Below, piece by piece: positions 14,613-21,280 of a stretch of DNA of 21,280 nt. The notes beneath the pieces are model-generated. The model ran no database searches. It had not been told where the DNA came from and saw only the letters and a program-made list of their open reading frames with translations. The position numbers and the translations under genes are program-made. Position 1 is the first letter of the stretch. Every line of letters begins with the position of its first letter. The DNA comes from an uncultured Streptococcus sp. (GTDB lineage: Bacteria; Bacillota; Bacilli; Lactobacillales; Streptococcaceae), in NCBI RefSeq assembly GCF_938020365.1, contig NZ_CALIIB010000010.1:1-21280 (forward strand), given 5' to 3'.

Positions 14613-15702
14613 TGACATGACAAATTCGGAAACGATGACAAAGGAAAATAAACGTGGTTTAACAGTAGTTGGTTGTGCTGGAGTGGCCTCGATTATCGTG
14701 CTTGTGCTCTTCCTTTTATCTTTCATTGTTCCATTGCCTTACTATATTGAGGTGCCTGGGGGGGCAGAAGATATTCGGAAGGTTCTGACTGTGGATGGAA
14801 AAGAAGACCAGGCAGCAGGTTCCTACAATTTTGTGACTGTTGGGATCCAGCATGCAACCTTTGCCCATCTGGTCTACGCTTGGCTGACTCCTTTTACGGA
14901 TATTTATTCGGCTCAGGATATGACGGGTGGCTCGAGTGATGCTGAGTATATGCGCATCAACCAATTTTATATGGAAACGTCGCAGAATATGGCCAAATAC
15001 CAAGGTCTCAAAGCCGCAGGAAAAGACATCAAGATGAACTATCTGGGTGTGTATGTTTTAAAAGTAGCTCCGAATTCGACCTTTAAAGGGATTTTGAATA
15101 TTGCGGATACGGTGACGGGAGTCAATGACAAGACTTTTGAAAGCTCGGAAGACCTGGTCAAATATGTCAATTCTCAGGCTCTGGGCGATAGTGTCAAAGT
15201 GACCTACGAAGAAGATGGAAAAACCAAGACGGCGACGGGGAAAATCATCAAGCTGGAAAATGGCAAAAACGGAATTGGCATTAGTTTGATTGACCGCACG
15301 GAAGTCAACAGTAGTGTTCCGATTGAATTTTCGACCGAAGGTATCGGTGGTCCTAGTGCCGGCCTCATGTTTAGCCTAGCCATCTATACTCAGCTGGCCA
15401 ATCCAGACCTGCGAGACGGTCGCGTGATTGCGGGAACGGGCAGTATTGATAGAGAAGGTAAAGTTGGGGATATTGGTGGGATTGACAAAAAAGTCGTCTC
15501 TGCTGCCAAGATCGGAGCGACAATCTTCTTTGCTCCGGATAATCCTGTCAGCGAGGAGGAAAAAAAGGCTAATCCCAAAGCCAAGACCAACTATGAAACG
15601 GCGCTTGAAGCAGCCAAGGAAATCAAAACGGATATGAAAATTGTACCGGTTAAGACTCTTCAGGATGCGATTGATTATTTAGAAAAAACCAAAAAATCTT
15701 AG
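14605..15702 (+). CDS. sepM: Membrane-anchored PDZ/Lon-type serine protease SepM
   Basis: The protein has a membrane anchor at about residues 20-43 and LPYYIEVPGG just outside it. A PDZ domain spans roughly 135-225 (GVYVLKVAPNSTFKGIL to SEDLVKYVNSQALGDSVKVTY). A Lon (S16) protease domain is C-terminal, with Ser251 in GGPSAGLMF and Lys296 in GGIDKKVVSAA as the catalytic dyad. In Streptococcus mutans, SepM trims the competence peptide outside the cell; that role here is an inference from family. The start is the ATG at 14605, which overlaps coaD by 8 bases; an in-frame ATG at 14617 is also possible. The last codons form part of the terminator stem. Confidence 0.88.
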   Translation: MNNDMTNSETMTKENKRGLTVVGCAGVASIIVLVLFLLSFIVPLPYYIEVPGGAEDIRKVLTVDGKEDQAAGSYNFVTVGIQHATFAHLVYAWLTPFTDIYSAQDMTGGSSDAEYMRINQFYMETSQNMAKYQGLKAAGKDIKMNYLGVYVLKVAPNSTFKGILNIADTVTGVNDKTFESSEDLVKYVNSQALGDSVKVTYEEDGKTKTATGKIIKLENGKNGIGISLIDRTEVNSSVPIEFSTEGIGGPSAGLMFSLAIYTQLANPDLRDGRVIAGTGSIDREGKVGDIGGIDKKVVSAAKIGATIFFAPDNPVSEEEKKANPKAKTNYETALEAAKEIKTDMKIVPVKTLQDAIDYLEKTKKS

Positions 15703-15726
15703 TTTCGACTAAGATTTTCGTCTTTT
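15693..15726 (+). terminator. Rho-independent terminator after sepM
   Basis: AAAATCTTAG (15693-15702) pairs with CTAAGATTTT (15709-15718) around a 6-base loop, and a TCTTTT tract follows. The sepM stop codon is in the left arm. A second small hairpin (CGTCT/AGACG, 15719-15733) comes right after. Confidence 0.82.
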
Positions 15727-15818
15727 AGAGACGACCGAAGGGTGTTGTTTATTAAATCGTCTGACTTTTTACAGAAAGATCTTTTTCTTCTGAAAAAATA
15801 TAAATTCCCCTTGTTTTG

Positions 15819-15827
15819 TGATAAAAT
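15819..15827 (+). promoter_or_regulatory. Extended -10 promoter of the YutD-family gene
   Basis: TGA precedes TAAAAT (15822-15827), an extended -10 one base off consensus, 38 bases before the start codon. No clear -35 is seen. It follows the sepM terminator, which supports a new transcription unit here. Confidence 0.5.
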
Positions 15828-15864
15828 AATATGAAGTAAGATAGATGAGTGACAAAGGATAGGT

Positions 15865-16428
15865 ATGCGTAAAGAAATTTCACCTGAGTTGTATAATTAC
15901 AATAAATTCCCCGGCCCAGAATTTAAGCAAATGGGCAGCAAGATAGTTGCAGAAAAATTTGAGTTTGAATTGGTGGAGAATTATAAAGAGGCCTTTGATT
16001 TGACGGCCTTTCACCAGCGCTTTTCAGAAATTTTGAACAAATTTGACTATATTGTTGGCGATTGGGGCAATGAACAGTTGCGATTGCGCGGTTTTTATCG
16101 GGATGAGAAAGCCAAGGAAAATGCAGAGAAAATCAGTCGTTTGCAAGACTATCTGCTAGAATATTGTAATTATGGCTGCGCCTATTTTGTTTTGGAAAAT
16201 GCTCAGCCAAGACGGGCTGCCTTTGACAAAAAATCCCACCATAAGAGAAAATCGGATGGCAAAAAACATCCAGAAATTTCTAGGGAACGTGGCTCTAAAA
16301 AAACGAAGGACGATCAGCAAAAACATCGTCCAAAGGCAAACAAGAACAAACAACAGAAACAAGGCAAACAGGCAAAGCAAGCGGCATCTAGCCAATCGCA
16401 GCGCCATTTTGTCATTCGTCAGAAATAA
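15865..16428 (+). CDS. YutD-family protein with basic low-complexity tail
   Basis: The first ~115 residues, from NKFPGPEF through FDYIVGDWGNEQLRLRGFY to LEYCNYGCAYFVLEN, form the DUF1027/YutD domain, found in Firmicutes and of unknown function. Residues ~120-187 are a lysine-, glutamine- and serine-rich tail without predicted fold, which could bind nucleic acid or simply be disordered. GGATAGG close before the ATG at 15865 acts as ribosome-binding site. Nine bases separate the stop from rlmN, so the two are co-transcribed, as in other streptococci. Confidence 0.85.
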   Translation: MRKEISPELYNYNKFPGPEFKQMGSKIVAEKFEFELVENYKEAFDLTAFHQRFSEILNKFDYIVGDWGNEQLRLRGFYRDEKAKENAEKISRLQDYLLEYCNYGCAYFVLENAQPRRAAFDKKSHHKRKSDGKKHPEISRERGSKKTKDDQQKHRPKANKNKQQKQGKQAKQAASSQSQRHFVIRQK

Positions 16429-16437
16429 AGGAGAAAC

Positions 16438-17526
16438 ATGAAACCATCGATTTATAGCTTAACGCGAGAAGAAATGATTGAATGGGCAGAAGCTCAGGGA
16501 GAAAAGAAATTCCGTGCTAGTCAGATTTGGGAGTGGCTCTATCGTAAACGGGTTCAGTCTTTTGAAGAGATGACCAATCTGTCCAAGGACTTGATTGCTA
16601 AGCTCAATGATCAGTTTGTTGTCAATCCGCTTAAGCAGCGCATTGTCCAAGAGTCTGCTGATGGTACGGTCAAGTACCTCTTTGAGTTGCCAGATGGTAT
16701 GCTGATTGAGACGGTACTCATGCGCCAGCACTATGGACTTTCTGTCTGCGTAACCACCCAAGTTGGCTGCAATATCGGCTGTACTTTCTGTGCTTCTGGC
16801 TTGATTAAAAAGCAACGCGACCTTAATAACGGTGAGATTGTTGCGCAGATTATGCTGGTTCAGAAGTATTTTGATGAGCGTGGTCAGGATGAGCGGGTCA
16901 GTCACATCGTGGTTATGGGGATTGGCGAGCCTTTCGATAACTATAAGAATGTCTTGAAGTTTGTCCGGACGGTCAATGATGATAAAGGTTTGGCTATCGG
17001 TGCCCGCCATATCACGGTTTCAACTTCAGGGCTGGCTCATAAGATCCGTGACTTTGCCAATGAAGGCGTTCAGGTCAATCTAGCTGTTTCACTGCACGCA
17101 CCTAACAATGAACTACGTTCTAGTATCATGAAAATCAACCGTGCCTTTCCGATTGAGAAGCTCTTTGCAGCCATTGAATATTATATCGAAACCACCAACC
17201 GCCGGGTGACCTTTGAGTACATCATGCTCAATGAAGTCAATGACGGGGTAGAGCAGGCCAAGGAACTGGCTGAGTTGCTCAAGAACATTAAGAAATTGTC
17301 TTATGTCAATCTCATTCCTTACAACCCCGTTAGCGAGCACGACCAATACAGCCGCAGTCCCAAAGAGCGCGTGATGGCCTTCTATGACACCCTCAAGAAA
17401 AACGGCGTCAACTGTGTGGTACGTCAAGAGCATGGTACAGATATTGATGCAGCCTGCGGCCAGTTGCGTTCCAATACTATGAAGCGAGATCGTGAGAAAG
17501 CACTTGTTGAAAATGTTCAGCCTTAA
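16438..17526 (+). CDS. rlmN: Dual-specificity 23S rRNA/tRNA adenine-C2 methyltransferase RlmN
   Basis: RlmN is a radical-SAM enzyme that methylates C2 of A2503 in 23S rRNA and of A37 in some tRNAs. The 362-residue protein has the CxxxCxxC iron-sulfur motif in GCNIGCTFC (Cys111, Cys115, Cys118), the AdoMet-binding GIGEP (GMGEP in many homologues), and Cys340 near the C-terminus (DAACGQL), needed to resolve the covalent intermediate. The N-terminal helical domain (REEMIEWAEAQGEKKFRASQIWEWLY) is typical. AAGGAG 5 bases before the ATG gives a strong start. It overlaps the VanZ gene by 14 bases. Confidence 0.95.
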   Translation: MKPSIYSLTREEMIEWAEAQGEKKFRASQIWEWLYRKRVQSFEEMTNLSKDLIAKLNDQFVVNPLKQRIVQESADGTVKYLFELPDGMLIETVLMRQHYGLSVCVTTQVGCNIGCTFCASGLIKKQRDLNNGEIVAQIMLVQKYFDERGQDERVSHIVVMGIGEPFDNYKNVLKFVRTVNDDKGLAIGARHITVSTSGLAHKIRDFANEGVQVNLAVSLHAPNNELRSSIMKINRAFPIEKLFAAIEYYIETTNRRVTFEYIMLNEVNDGVEQAKELAELLKNIKKLSYVNLIPYNPVSEHDQYSRSPKERVMAFYDTLKKNGVNCVVRQEHGTDIDAACGQLRSNTMKRDREKALVENVQP

Positions 17527-18052
17527 AAATTATCTGACTTCAGACGGTGAGCTGACAGCTCGAGGCCGAAAATTGCTGGTAGGAGGAAGCTGGTTCTATT
17601 TCTTGATGCTCTGCATTCTGTGCTTTATCCCTCAGGTTCCAGAGCCAGGAATGGAGACGCCGGGAGTCCAGTATTTTGGCCGAATAGTAGTTTTGCTAGT
17701 CCCGTTTAATTCCTTTGTTAATATTGGCGAAATTACTTCTTGGATCCAGCTGGTCAAGGTTTTTATCCAAAATCTAGCCAATATCTTCTTGCTGTCGCCC
17801 TTAATCTTTCAATTGCTTTGCCTCTTTCCGAAGTTGCGGAAGACCAAGAAGGTTGTATGGCTGAGCTTTGGGATGAGTTTGTCTATTGAAGTGACTCAGA
17901 TTCTGCTGGACCTTCTCATCAACGCCAATCGAGTCTTTGAGATTGATGATCTCTGGACCAATACTTTGGGTGGTTATCTGGCTTGGTGGGCATTTCAGCT
18001 TGGTCAGAAAATCTGGAAAAATCGTCAAGGCGACGCTTTCAAAAGAGATTAG
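17513..18052 (+). CDS. VanZ-family membrane protein
   Basis: The 179-residue protein has about four membrane segments: SWFYFLMLCILCFIP, a short hydrophobic RIVVLLVPFNSF, NIFLLSPLIFQLLCLF and VVWLSFGMSLSIEVTQILLDLL. The ending DDLWTNTLGGYLAWW matches the conserved VanZ-like signature (N-x3-G-x3-G-type end), as does VPFNSF. VanZ in enterococci gives low-level teicoplanin resistance; chromosomal relatives in streptococci have no settled role. I chose the ATG at 17513, which overlaps rlmN by 14 bases; the in-frame GTG at 17492 would add seven residues. The rlmN-vanZ pairing suggests one transcript. Confidence 0.83.
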   Translation: MFSLKNYLTSDGELTARGRKLLVGGSWFYFLMLCILCFIPQVPEPGMETPGVQYFGRIVVLLVPFNSFVNIGEITSWIQLVKVFIQNLANIFLLSPLIFQLLCLFPKLRKTKKVVWLSFGMSLSIEVTQILLDLLINANRVFEIDDLWTNTLGGYLAWWAFQLGQKIWKNRQGDAFKRD

Positions 18053-18075
18053 CGAGAGAAAGGTTCGGATTTAGG

Positions 18076-18096
18076 AGAAAAAATTAAATTTTTTCT
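18076..18096 (+). other. A/T inverted repeat touching the trpB-promoter -35
   Basis: AGAAAAAATT (18076-18085) is mirrored by AATTTTTTCT (18087-18096), which ends on the first base of the -35 hexamer. It may be a weak terminator for the VanZ transcript or an UP-like AT-rich promoter element. There is no further T-run. Confidence 0.35.
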
Positions 18097-18124
18097 TGAC
18101 AAGAAAAAGGGAAAGGCCTATAAT
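18096..18124 (+). promoter_or_regulatory. Consensus sigma-70-type promoter of the trp leader
   Basis: TTGACA (18096-18101) and TATAAT (18119-18124) are both perfect matches, separated by the optimal 17 bases. This is the strongest promoter in the window. It drives the first T-box leader and trpB, so control must lie in the leader rather than in initiation. Confidence 0.88.
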
Positions 18125-18130
18125 AAAATA

Positions 18131-18384
18131 AATCATCAGAAAAGTAATAATTTTTTCTACTTTCAGGGAGCCTGTGGTTGGTGGAAACAGGTAGTGGAGG
18201 ATTATGAAGTGGGCTGATGAAAAAAATGAATTTGAAACAATAAAAATTCGGTGAGCACACCTTACAGTGCAGCTTGTTGTTAGACAAGACAGAGATATGG
18301 AGGCAGTCTATACTTTGCTCCATAATTGAGGTGGCACCGCGATTTTACGCCCTCACACAGATTTTTTCTGTGTGTGGGCTTTTG
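18131..18384 (+). promoter_or_regulatory. Tryptophan T-box riboswitch 1 (upstream of trpB)
   Basis: The leader binds uncharged tRNA-Trp and then lets RNA polymerase read into trpB. The T-box sequence GAGGTGGCACCGCG is at 18328-18341. Its UGGC bulge can pair with the tRNA 3' GCCA end, and the C fits the G discriminator of tRNA-Trp. The probable specifier codon is TGG at 18210-18212 (TATGAAGTGGGCTG). Stem I shows CTTTCAG and CTGTGGTTG with AAACAGG, shared with the second T-box. ATGGAG/CTCCAT forms the stem before the T-box. The competing terminator pairs GCCC-CACACAG (18349-18360) with CTGTGTG-GGGC (18368-18379), with one mismatch, and TTTT follows. This fills the 366-base gap before trpB. Confidence 0.93.
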
Positions 18385-18418
18385 TTTTGCTTGAAAATAA
18401 AGAAAAGAGGCAATCAAG

Positions 18419-19600
18419 ATGACAGAAACTAAAGGATATTTTGGACAATTCGGCGGCTCCTTTGTACCGGAGCCTATCCAAGCCTTGCTGGATGAATTGG
18501 AAGCGACTTTTGAGAAGTATAAGGATGACCCAGAATTTTTAAATGAATACCGACATTATTTGGCAGATTATTCAGGTCGGGAGACTCCGCTCTACTATGC
18601 AGAAAGTCTGACCCAGCACCTGGGCGGAGCGAAGATTTATCTGAAGCGGGAAGATCTCAATCATCTGGGCTCTCACAAGCTCAATAATGTTTTGGGACAG
18701 ATTCTTCTAGCTAAGCGGATGGGCAAGACCCGAGTCATCGCTGAAACTGGAGCTGGTCAGCATGGTGTGGCAACTGCGGCAGCTGCAGCTAAGTTTGGTA
18801 TGAAGTGCGATGTTTACATGGGTGCAGAGGATGTAGAACGCCAGCGCCTTAATGTCTTCCGCATGGAAATGATGGGAGCGACTGTTCACGCGGTGGAAAC
18901 GGGAACCAAAACCCTCAAGGATGCGGTTGATGCAGCCTTTGGAGCTTGGATGAGTGATTTGGAAGCCTTCTATGTTTTGGGTTCGGCTGTCGGACCTCAC
19001 CCTTATCCGACGATTGTCCATGAGTTCCAAAAGGTGATCAGTGAAGAATCTCGCCGTCAGATTTTGGACAAGGAAGGTCGCTTGCCGGACTATGTCATTG
19101 CCTGTGTAGGCGGTGGATCCAATGCTATCGGTGCCTTCTCCCAGTATGTGGCGGATGAAGAAGTCAAGCTGGTTGGTGTTGAAGCGGCTGGACGGGGTCT
19201 TGATACAGACCAGCATGCGGCAACCATGACCAAGGGAAGCGTCGGAGTAGTGGACGGTATGAAGACCTACGCTGTCTTTGCAGAAGATGGTCAGGTAGCG
19301 CCGGTTTACTCGATTTCAGCAGGCTTGGACTATCCTGGAGTTGGTCCTGAACATGCTTTCTTTAAAGATTCTGGTCGAGTAGAATACGTGGCCGCGACAG
19401 ATGATGAAGCTGTGGATGCCTTGCTTCTCTTGACACAAAAGGAAGGTATTTTGCCGGCAATCGAAAGTTCTCACGCCATTGCTGAAGCTATCAAGCGAGC
19501 TCCAAAATTGTCATCTGACCAAATCATCATTATCAATGTATCTGGTCGTGGAGACAAGGATGTGGCAGCCATTGCCGACTATCTAGAAAAACGAAAATAA
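18419..19600 (+). CDS. trpB: Tryptophan synthase beta chain, divergent
   Basis: TrpB joins indole and L-serine to make tryptophan, using PLP. The 393-residue protein has YLKREDLN, the PLP lysine Lys87 in LGSHKLNN, the catalytic Glu109 in AETGAGQHGVAT, the phosphate loop CVGGGSNAIG and SGRGDKD near the end. All catalytic features are intact. The lysine motif HLGSHKLNN differs from the usual HTGAHKINN of streptococcal TrpB, so this may be a second, divergent copy. It stands alone between two Trp T-boxes, upstream of trpE; a normal operon would place trpB next to trpA at the far end. Control is by tRNA-Trp charging through T-box 1. The ATG at 18419 follows AAAGAGG. I cannot see whether another trpB lies beyond the window. 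Confidence 0.93.
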   Translation: MTETKGYFGQFGGSFVPEPIQALLDELEATFEKYKDDPEFLNEYRHYLADYSGRETPLYYAESLTQHLGGAKIYLKREDLNHLGSHKLNNVLGQILLAKRMGKTRVIAETGAGQHGVATAAAAAKFGMKCDVYMGAEDVERQRLNVFRMEMMGATVHAVETGTKTLKDAVDAAFGAWMSDLEAFYVLGSAVGPHPYPTIVHEFQKVISEESRRQILDKEGRLPDYVIACVGGGSNAIGAFSQYVADEEVKLVGVEAAGRGLDTDQHAATMTKGSVGVVDGMKTYAVFAEDGQVAPVYSISAGLDYPGVGPEHAFFKDSGRVEYVAATDDEAVDALLLLTQKEGILPAIESSHAIAEAIKRAPKLSSDQIIIINVSGRGDKDVAAIADYLEKRK

Positions 19601-19604
19601 AATA

Positions 19605-19885
19605 CCCAGCAGAAGAGTAGTAACATCTCTCCTTTCAGAGAGTCTGTGGTTGCTGTAAACAGGCAGGAGAAGTTATGAAATGGGCTGTTGGAGACAATAT
19701 TTTGTCCTTTAGTTGATCTTTTATCATTTTGTTAGCATACTTTTCCATGAGCTAGTATGCTTCCTTGTACCAAAAGCAACTTAAATGACTACAATAACAA
19801 ATGAGATGTGGAGTCTGAAAACTCCATAACTGAGGTGGCACCGCGATGATACGCCCTCACAGGATGAACTGTGCGGGCGTTTTTC
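19605..19885 (+). promoter_or_regulatory. Tryptophan T-box riboswitch 2 (upstream of trpE)
   Basis: This second T-box repeats the elements of the first. The specifier TGG is at 19681-19683 in TATGAAATGGGCTG. Stem I has CTTTCAG and CTGTGGTTG with AAACAGG. The stem before the T-box is TGGAGT/ACTCCA, and the T-box GAGGTGGCACCGCG is at 19832-19845 with the same UGGC bulge. The terminator ACGCCC-CACAG (19851-19862) pairs with CTGTG-GGGCGT (19869-19880), with one mismatch, and TTTT follows. No convincing promoter lies between the trpB stop and its 5' edge, so it is probably reached by read-through from trpB. A weak TAAAAT at 19598-19603 lacks a well-spaced -35. Confidence 0.92.
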
Positions 19886-20001
19886 TGTAGTTCTGGAGCA
19901 AGTTCTGACAGTGAACTGGCGCTATCTGCTTTTGAAAAATGCAGTCATGGCTAGCAAATTGCTCCTCCATAAACGCTTCTGATTAAATAGAAAGAAAAAT
20001 T
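19886..20001 (+). other. Leader segment between T-box 2 and trpE, possibly folded
   Basis: No gene is visible here. GGAGCAA (19895-19901) can pair with TTGCTCC (19959-19965). Within it are AGTTC/GAACT (19901-19905, 19913-19917), GCTA/TAGC (19921-19924, 19952-19955) and CTGC/GCAG (19926-19929, 19941-19944). A branched fold is possible but rests on one sequence. AGAAAG at 19990-19995 is the only, weak, ribosome-binding candidate for trpE. Confidence 0.35.
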
Positions 20002-21280
20002 ATGCAAAAGATTTTACCAGCTGATATTTTATCGCCGATTCTGGCTTATATGCGGATTCAGGGCGACCATAAGGTGATTTTGGAAAGTATTCCGAGAGAT
20101 AGCGAGACAGCTCGTTTTTCTATCCTAGCTTATAATCCAGTCTTTGAAGTTCGCTATGAAAATGGCCAGTTAACAAAGAACGGACAAGTAATTGAGGCAG
20201 ATCCATTGGACTATCTGCATGAGTTAGCCGTAAAAAAAGGCCATCATTCAGAACTGCCTTTTGGCGGTGGAGCCATCGGTTTTGTCGGCTACGATATGAT
20301 TTCCCTCTATGAGGAGATTGGCCAGATTCCAGCAGATGTGATTGGAACGCCGGATATGCACTTTTTCGTCTATGAGAGTTACATGGTTTTTGACCATAAA
20401 AAAGACAAGGTCTATATCGTTGAGGAGGAACTCTACAGTGATCGAAGCGAAGCTGATTTGGCTGCTAGTCTGGAGCGTATCATGACTGAGCTGGCGCAGC
20501 CAGCGGCAGATGAATTTTCACCGCTGGAACTGTCCAGTTTGAACTTCCAGAGTCATATCGAGCAGGCAGCTTTTGAAAAAATGGTGGAAGAAGCGCGTAG
20601 CTTGATTCGGCAGGGAGACATGTTCCAATGTGTTCTTAGTCAGCGTTTTTCAGCGGAGTATTCTGGTAGACCGCTGGATTACTATCGCAATCTGCGTGTG
20701 ACCAACCCTTCCAACTATCTCTACTTTTATGATTTCGGGGATTATCAGATCATCGGAGCCAGCCCAGAAAGTCTGGTGTCTGTCAAGCATGGGCAGGTTA
20801 CGACCAATCCTATCGCTGGGACCAGACCGCGCGGGAAGGATGAGAGAGAAGATAAAGCCTTGGCAGAGGAGTTGCTGGCTGACGAGAAGGAAGTGGCGGA
20901 ACACCGCATGTTAGTTGATTTGGGGCGTAATGATATCGGTAAAATCGCCCAGAATAACAGCGTGGAAGTCACTAAGTATATGGAAGTGGAGTATTTCCGC
21001 TATGTCATGCATCTGACCAGCGTGGTTCGTGGTCAGCTTCTGCCTCAACTGACAGCCATGGATGCACTCAAGTCGACCCTGCCAGCCGGTACCGTTTCGG
21101 GTGCGCCTAAGATTCGAGCCATGAAACGCATTTATGAGCTGGAGCAGGAAAAACGTGGCGTTTATGCGGGGGCTATCGGCTATCTGTCTGCGACAGGTGA
21201 TATGGATTTCGCCATCGCTATTCGGACCATGATTTTGAAAAATGGCAGAGCTTATGTTCAAGCTGGAGCGGGTATTGTTT
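20002..21280 (+). CDS. trpE: Anthranilate synthase component I (partial, runs off the window)
   Basis: TrpE makes anthranilate from chorismate and is the first committed step of tryptophan synthesis; TrpG supplies the ammonia. The frame starts at the ATG at 20002 and stays open for 426 codons to the window edge. The N-terminus has KVILESIPRDSETARFSILAYNP, which corresponds to the LLES element that binds feedback-inhibiting tryptophan. The chorismate-binding domain shows IRQGDMFQCVLSQRF, IIGASPESLVS, NPIAGTRPRG, DEKEVAEHRMLVDLGRNDIG and TLPAGTVSGAPKIRAM, and the last visible residues are YVQAGAGIV. About 25 to 30 residues should be missing. It lies behind T-box 2, so tRNA-Trp charging controls its transcription. 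Confidence 0.93.
   Translation, partial: MQKILPADILSPILAYMRIQGDHKVILESIPRDSETARFSILAYNPVFEVRYENGQLTKNGQVIEADPLDYLHELAVKKGHHSELPFGGGAIGFVGYDMISLYEEIGQIPADVIGTPDMHFFVYESYMVFDHKKDKVYIVEEELYSDRSEADLAASLERIMTELAQPAADEFSPLELSSLNFQSHIEQAAFEKMVEEARSLIRQGDMFQCVLSQRFSAEYSGRPLDYYRNLRVTNPSNYLYFYDFGDYQIIGASPESLVSVKHGQVTTNPIAGTRPRGKDEREDKALAEELLADEKEVAEHRMLVDLGRNDIGKIAQNNSVEVTKYMEVEYFRYVMHLTSVVRGQLLPQLTAMDALKSTLPAGTVSGAPKIRAMKRIYELEQEKRGVYAGAIGYLSATGDMDFAIAIRTMILKNGRAYVQAGAGIV

Noticed and set aside
1..21280. CRISPR arrays, tRNA or rRNA genes, insertion sequences
   Set aside because: I saw no regularly spaced repeats, no cloverleaf or rRNA sequence, and no transposase or terminal inverted repeats.

Overview
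The window looks like chromosomal DNA of a viridans-group Streptococcus, most like the sanguinis/gordonii/mitis relatives. I base this on the protein sequences and on the characteristic order yneF-racE-rdgB-yfcE-cbpB-xerD-like-scpA-scpB-rluB-yidD; species cannot be fixed from this alone. Every gene I can support is on the + strand.

Layout. (1) 1-740 is the 3' end of valS, closed by a compact Rho-independent terminator at 747-772. (2) About 775-5910 is a strikingly AT-rich insert carrying four tightly packed genes: a TaqI/Eco57I-type N6-adenine DNA methyltransferase, a 735-residue protein with two GHKL-type ATPase modules, a receiver-domain protein with intact phosphoacceptor residues, and an HNH endonuclease. 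(3) 5911-5970 is an unusually long terminator hairpin, followed by lysA with its own promoter. (4) 7272-13529 is a chain of core genes, many overlapping by 4-25 bases: yneF, racE, rdgB, a YfcE-like phosphodiesterase, cbpB, a XerD-like protein without its catalytic residues, scpA, scpB, rluB and yidD. (5) 13583-15718 holds rsmD, coaD and sepM. (6) 15819-18052 holds a YutD-family gene, rlmN and a VanZ-family gene. (7) From 18096 to the end is a tryptophan locus: a consensus promoter, a Trp T-box, a divergent trpB, a second Trp T-box, and the start of trpE.

The exciting candidate is the insert at 775-5910. It combines the two parts of a restriction-modification system (methyltransferase and HNH nuclease) with what reads as a phosphorelay. 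The large ATPase has a MutL/Hsp90/MORC-like GHKL domain at its N-terminus, and a histidine-kinase-like H-box plus a second GHKL domain at its C-terminus. The next gene is a stand-alone receiver domain. I infer a DNA-modification and defence module in which foreign-DNA sensing by the ATPase is relayed through the receiver to license HNH cleavage. GHKL ATPases in predicted restriction-modification neighbourhoods are known, and two-component signalling in phage defence is known from Detocs. I do not recognise this exact four-gene combination as a named, characterised system.

The rest is mostly housekeeping: cell-wall precursor supply (racE, lysA), nucleotide-pool cleaning (rdgB), chromosome segregation (scpAB), ribosome and rRNA modification (rluB, rsmD, rlmN), CoA synthesis (coaD), membrane-protein insertion (yidD) and regulated proteolysis (sepM). 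The tryptophan locus is unusual in that a lone, divergent trpB sits between two T-boxes reading the same tRNA.
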